Origin: Cryptomeria japonica
Lineage: Eukaryota > Streptophyta > Pinopsida > Cupressales > Cupressaceae
Assembly (NCBI RefSeq): GCF_030272615.1
Contig: NC_081410.1
Location: 140,098,849 to 140,162,848, forward strand
DNA length: 64,000 bases
Direction: 5' to 3'
Shown: positions 58,773-64,000 of the stretch, in pieces
Layout of the letters: every line of letters starts with the position of its first letter
Numbering within the stretch: position 1 is the stretch's first letter
Program-made: the position numbers and the translations under genes
The notes under the pieces: model-generated
What the model saw: only the letters and a program-made list of their open reading frames with translations
Told to the model about the DNA's origin: nothing
Database searches by the model: none

Positions 58773-60420
58773 GCAATGTGTTAATTTATAATGATTTATC
58801 AAGATTCGATAATATAGTTTTAAAGTCAATTTTATTTACACATATTTCATGAGTAGTCGTTCACATGCATCCATATCTCATGAGCATGAATGATCCACTT
58901 ATCATTCATTACATCCGAGTGATGTTTATATGGATAAAAGATTGAAACTTTTTAGGAGGTCACTTATCCAAATACTACTTTGACTTAAGTGTACTTAACC
59001 ATGAAATTTTCTCTAATATCAAGCCCACCTAGTTTGCTATCCCATTTGTAGAACCTTCAAGAAGTGTTGTGCCTTACGAACTATTCATTATAGAGCCCCT
59101 TTAGCTTATTTTATTAACAAGTTGGAGCTATTTTTTGCAATGTGTAAGTTATGATGTTTTATTATGGTTCAACTACATAAATTTCTCAAGTCAAATTCAT
59201 TGACCCACATTTCATGGGTAGTTGCTAACATAAACTCATCTCTCATGAGTAAGAATGATTCACATAACATGCATTGCTTCTAGGTGATGTGTATAGAGTG
59301 AAACATCAAAACTTCTAAGGAAGTTGCTTGTTAGCTCTACTATGATTCTAGTGTACTTTATGAAAATTTTCCAATATCAAGCTCACTTAACTTGCTAGTT
59401 CATTTGCATAACCTTCAACCACTATTGTTTTTTTATGAACCACTCATTATAGAGCCTCTTTAGTTTATCCATTAACAAGTAGGAAGTCTTTTGCATTAAA
59501 TTATGATGTTTTTATCAAGATTCAACTACATTATTTTTCAGTCAAACTCATTAACTCGTATTTCATGAATTTTATGTAGTTCACAAACTTGTCTCTTGTG
59601 AGTATGAATGGTCCACTTAACACTCATTGCATCTAAGTACTACTAATAAGATCAAAGCATTGAAACTTCTTGAGAGATTATGTATTCCTAAATACTACCT
59701 CAACTCTATCGATAAGTCCTTGATCTATTGGTGAAGTTGAATGGCACTAAATAAGCCCATTGAGACCAAGTTTTGATAATTACAAGGCCTCATCATTAGA
59801 AGGGACGAGTTTGAGATTGTGTCACGAACAAATTTGGTAGAATGGATGCCCCTTAATCATTGACTCTCAACCAAAAAGGTTTCACCCTAAAGGCTCATGC
59901 TCACATATCACATAGCTAAAAGTTCTTTGTCGATGATATAAAATCATCCATCAAAACTACTACCCCAACTCAAATACACTTAACCATAAAATATTCGAGC
60001 ATAAAGCCCACTCAACTAACTCCCCATTTGCAAAATCTTCGAAATGATGTCACCTATATTCGCTATATAAAATCATGTTATTTGAGTTTTCTTAAAGTTC
60101 CACCTCTACTTACCCCTCCCCTGCTCTTGTATATTCCATAGTCCTTGACTCTTAACAAGACATATTTCAAACCTAAAGACTTGTTTTCCCATATCGAATA
60201 GCTAAAAGTTCTTTATAGATGATACAAAATCTTCCATCAAAATTACTACCCCAACTCAAACACACTTAACATAAAATTTCCTGAACATCCAACCCACATA
60301 ACAAACTCCCCATTTATGATGTCGTCCATATCCACCATATTATTATATGTTATTTTACTATCCACCTCTACTCACCCCACTCCTCTCATATATCCCATAT
60401 ACAATGACATAACTATTACC
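58773..60420. repeat. Tandem repeat field, units of about 290-360 bp
   Basis: Three diverged units start near 58773, 59137 and 59493 (each with GCAATGTGT or GCATTAAAT, TATGATGTTTTATCAAG-like, CATTTCATGAGTAGT-like and CATTATAGAGCC segments). Two further units of about 285 bp (ATAGCTAAAAGTTCTTT at 59926 and 60211) share the CACTTAACCATAAAAT and AACTCCCCATTTG segments. No coding signal. Confidence 0.65.
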
Positions 60421-61029
60421 TATTCCCACTTTCCGCCCCTGGCCAACCCGACAAAAATATCACACACTCCCTTACGGCCATAACCGCCTCCAAATTAGTG
60501 ACCCATCAGAACTTTTGCCTTTTCAGTTATCTAAGGATAGCAGCCAAAAAACCCATCATTTTAAAAGCTACTATACTTGGGGCCCCTATTAAATACTGCC
60601 AAATTTAACAGCACATCTCTCTGTACCCACTGGTTTGAGGACCCTAAGCCATGATGACAAAGTGAGCACTGAATTAGGATCTAGACAAATATTAGTGCCA
60701 AAGACTCGACTATTCACTTTTTGAGAAATGCTTTTGTGGGTATTGTCATACACTTATAAGATTCCTGACACTCACTAAGTATTTAAGTCCTTTTGTAGAA
60801 GCCAATTTAGGGTACAATGGAAGCAGGTAGTGGACCTACAACTGGGTTTCCTTCTCTTTGCCTTCTCCACCTCTTGTTCCCCAACCTACACACATTTAAT
60901 GGGTAATCAACCTCAAAAAGGTTTTAAGATTTTTGGGATTTCAATGCTCTTTATATAATTTCTTGGGAGGCACAATTTGGCCTCCACTTGAAGATATGGA
61001 TCTCTTTATATGATCACTTATCTTTTTTG
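60421..61029. other. Spacer between tandem fields
   Basis: No gene or element end recognised. Confidence 0.45.
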
Positions 61030-62690
61030 CCCTTGATGATATGATCACCTTGCTTTAGGACTTGACTTTTTAATGGAATGGCACTAGGTTAATGATAAAC
61101 ATTTGAGTGTGACTTTTTTTAGGGAGTGGCACTGGCATAATGATGGGCATTTGACTATATTTCTCTTCAAATTCATCTGTTTGTTTTCACTAAGATTATT
61201 AAGATTTTTCTTTCTGGGTTCAATGTTGGTGGACTTGTAAGTCTAGTGGTGCCACTTGTCCAAACTTAGTAAGACATTTTGGGTGTCCATAGAATTGTAA
61301 ATTTAATGGTGCCACTTGTCCAAACTCAGTAAGACATTTGGGTGCCCATGGAATTGTAACTTTGGTGATGTCACTTGGCCAAACTCAATAAGACATCAGG
61401 GTGATCTAAGGGCAATGCCATTGCTCAAGTTTTAGCCTATGATTTCTTTCATTTCAAGCTCTCCATTAGTGATAGAATTTGTTTCCATTACCTCCAACCT
61501 AGCTTATATCTATAGAGATCCTTACTCAAAACTATTGAGTACATCTTTTATGAAAATATTATGGTAAATACTCATAGGTTAATATGATCACCTCGCTTTA
61601 AGACTTAACTTTTTTAATGGATTGGCACTAGCTTAATGATGAACATTTGAGTGTAACTTTTTTTATGGAGTGGCACTAGCATAATGATGGGCATTTGACT
61701 ATGTTTCCCTTTCAATCCATCTATTTGTAATTCTTCTACTAAGCTTATGTTCCATGGGATTGATGTTGATGGAATTGTAAGTTTAGTGATGCCACTTGTC
61801 CAAACTCGATAAGATATTTGAGTGCCCTTGGAGTTGTAAGTTTAATGTTGTCATTTGTCTAAACTCAATAAGATATTTGGGTGATCTAAGGGCAATGCCA
61901 TTGATCAAGTCTTAGCCTAGGATTTCTTTCATTGCAAGTTCTCTGTTAGTGATATAATTTGTTTCCATTAGGTCCAACCCAACCTATGTTTACAAAGATC
62001 CTCACTTAAGGCCATTCAGAATATATTTCAATATCATATTATTGATAAATACACATGGGATATTTATAAATGTCTATAGAGTACTTAGCATAGATTTTGG
62101 GATCATATTATTGATAAATATATATGAAATAATTGTTTATAAAGATTTTTTTGTTGTTATCTATTTTAGAAAAATAATAAGTTTTATTTGGAACTAATAT
62201 TAATGATAATTTGATTTTTGAATTAGTTAGATAGTTTATTATCAATCATTTATCAAAATAATGGTGTGTCTAATTTAATAACGTTTCTTCTCACCAAAGA
62301 TTTGCCTTAAAAAAAATTATAGGCTAACAAAAAAAATTAGATGACAAACACATTCAATATCCTATAGATAAACATTTGACCTTAACTTTTTTTAGGAGTG
62401 GCACTAACGACCATGTTTCCCTTCAAATCCATCTATTTGTAATTCTTCCATAAGCTTCTCCTCCATGAGCTCAATGTTGATAGAGTTGTAAGTTTGGCGG
62501 TGCTAGTTGTCCAAACCCAATAAGGCATTTGGGTGATCTAAGGGAAATGTCATTGCTCAAGTCTTAGCCTAGGATTTCTTTCATTTCAAGCTCTCTATTA
62601 GTGATAAAATTTGTTTCCACTACCTCCAACCCAACTTATGCCTCTAGAGATCATCACTCAAGACTATTGAGCACATCTTGATAAACAAAC
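61030..62690. repeat. Tandem field with nested 58-bp sub-repeat
   Basis: Three diverged units begin near 61040, 61583 and 62360 (landmarks GAGTGGCACTAGC, GGGCATTTGACTATG, TCTAAGGGCAATGCCATTG, GATTTCTTTCATTTCAAGC). Inside each is a sub-repeat around GCCACTTGTCCAAACTCA and AAGACATTTGGGTG, present about three times in the first, twice in the second and once in the third. Confidence 0.7.
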
Positions 62691-64000
62691 TTGAGATATT
62701 TGTTTCTAAAGATTTTTTTTGTTGTCATTTTTTTCTAGAAAGAAGTTTCGTTTGGAATTGATAATACCAATTTAATTTGATCTTTGAATTAATTAACTCA
62801 TTATCAATCATTTATGAAAAGAATGGTGTATGTCCATTTTCATAATGTTTGTTCTCATCAAATATTTTTCATTGAAAAATTTATAAGTTAATTGTTGATG
62901 CCTAAAATTACTTTTAGTACAACAACCTTATGGGAAGTTTAGTGAATGGGGAACCTAATGCACTTCACTAGACAACCTCTGAGATTTTAGAAGCCGACTC
63001 TTCATACATAAGAGAAAAGGGAGAGATAAAATTAAAAATGACCTAAACTAGGGTGATACACCAAGAAGTTATGATCTAAAACTTTTAGGAGCACATAAAA
63101 CCATACATCGTATGCATAGTTAAAAGGTCAGACAATAATGCGTTAATAGAAAATATTCATTTCACATATTCATTCAAAAGCATAATGCAATCTTAAAATA
63201 TCATCGCTGAGTTGAAAGAGTATTGAACATGGTTCAACCAGCAAAAAATATATTAAAATCTCAAAATCTTTCATCAGATTATAGATTTTCAACCTTACTT
63301 AATTGACACAAAACATAGTTTCAGCATGAATGAAATAAACAAACATAAAGGCCATAAATTGGCACAGTCTAAGCACCTATTTGCATGAGCTAAGAAAAAC
63401 AATGCTAAGGTACTGAAGTAAGAGCTAAAAATGTTTTTTGAGAATGAATGCCCTTAAAACTAATGGCGTCTACTCTTTTAAAGCCCTCTATTACAAATTG
63501 GGATGCCCAATAGAAATTGACTCTCTGATCTAGCCACATGGTTGTCCATATTCAAAATGCCATCATGTTTTTCTTCACAAGCATTGCCTCCATCACTCTA
63601 GATCATCATTTCAGCCTAACTGCTTCAACAACTAATTCTTTGTATCAACCTACACATTTTCCTAGGGGACGCTTAGAACCAAATCTTGCCTCTAGTTGCT
63701 CCTTGATTTGTGGTGATATTCGACATCCTACTTTGCCAATGCATGGTTGATTGCTTAGCTGTGGGGATGCGTGGCGGTCAAGCAAATATTCTCCTCACCT
63801 TGTATTTTCTTCCCTTTTGAAAACTCACAAATGAGACACATGGCAAGCCGACAAGACTTCTTGGTGCTCTTCACTTTCCTTCCTCAAGAAAATCTCATAG
63901 AGGTGATGTGTGGTGGTCTCGGCATGAAGGATTTGCACTATACAATGACTTGAGCTAAAACGCGGGGAAGAGACACGTGGCAGCCTAGTGGGGCTTGGTG
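62691..64000. other. Right end of window, nothing recognised
   Basis: AT-rich to about 63450, then slightly richer in GC with short ORFs (for example 63538-63750) that show no domain and no element context. I would not call a gene here. Confidence 0.45.

Noticed and set aside
63538-63953. Small ORFs at the right edge
   Set aside because: No recognisable domain, no start context or neighbour support; length is within chance expectation.

Overview
The window is a repeat-dominated piece of a large plant nuclear genome. The families present (Tat-lineage Ty3/Gypsy elements with a dual RNase H, long-LTR Copia elements, plant-type LINEs with an RNase H tail, TRIMs) and the very high nesting would suit a gymnosperm, but that is inference. 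I see no intact single-copy host gene, no rRNA or tRNA gene and no CRISPR array. Almost every coding region belongs to a mobile element and is broken.

Region 1 (1-26300). A 25.4-kb Tat-lineage element (245-25614, target duplication AATAT) interrupts a minus-strand ORF whose pieces lie at 111-244 and 25620-26295. It has three LTRs, a tRNA-type primer site, a leader with GCGC-motif arrays, and one gag-pol frame (gag, protease, G-patch, RT, RNase H, archaeal-type RNase H, DD35E integrase) decayed by stops and frameshifts. Between pol and the 3' LTR lies an antisense gene coding for a Plant Mobile Domain protein, with its own TATA box and a GT-AG intron that contains another GCGC array. Two later insertions sit inside: an internally deleted Copia element in gag (5128-8218, TSD AAAAC) and a solo LTR in the PMD gene (18460-20470, TSD AAAGG). 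The PMD gene also carries a fold-back rearrangement with a perfect 64-bp-arm hairpin.

Region 2 (26300-30245). An AT-rich element with long inverted arms; the right arm is expanded into about five 137-bp tandem units. It holds a non-LTR insertion with a perfect 14-bp target duplication and a coiled-coil ORF.

Region 3 (30250-47905). One plus-strand LINE can be followed in three pieces (30250-30368, 37262-37875, 43263-44244). It is split by a Tat-like non-autonomous element carrying a Pro/Ser-rich ORF instead of gag-pol, by a composite LTR insertion (TSD GGTAC), which itself carries a 372-bp TRIM (TSD GGGGG), and at its 3' end by a 5'-truncated minus-strand Copia element.

Region 4 (47906-64000). 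AT-rich sequence with a second copy of the region-2 arm, a long TG microsatellite, two coiled-coil ORF remnants, a solo Copia LTR, a second TRIM copy and two tandem-repeat fields. The last kilobase holds nothing I can name.

Positions are read by eye; termini with a target duplication should be exact to the base, other borders to roughly 10-50 bases.
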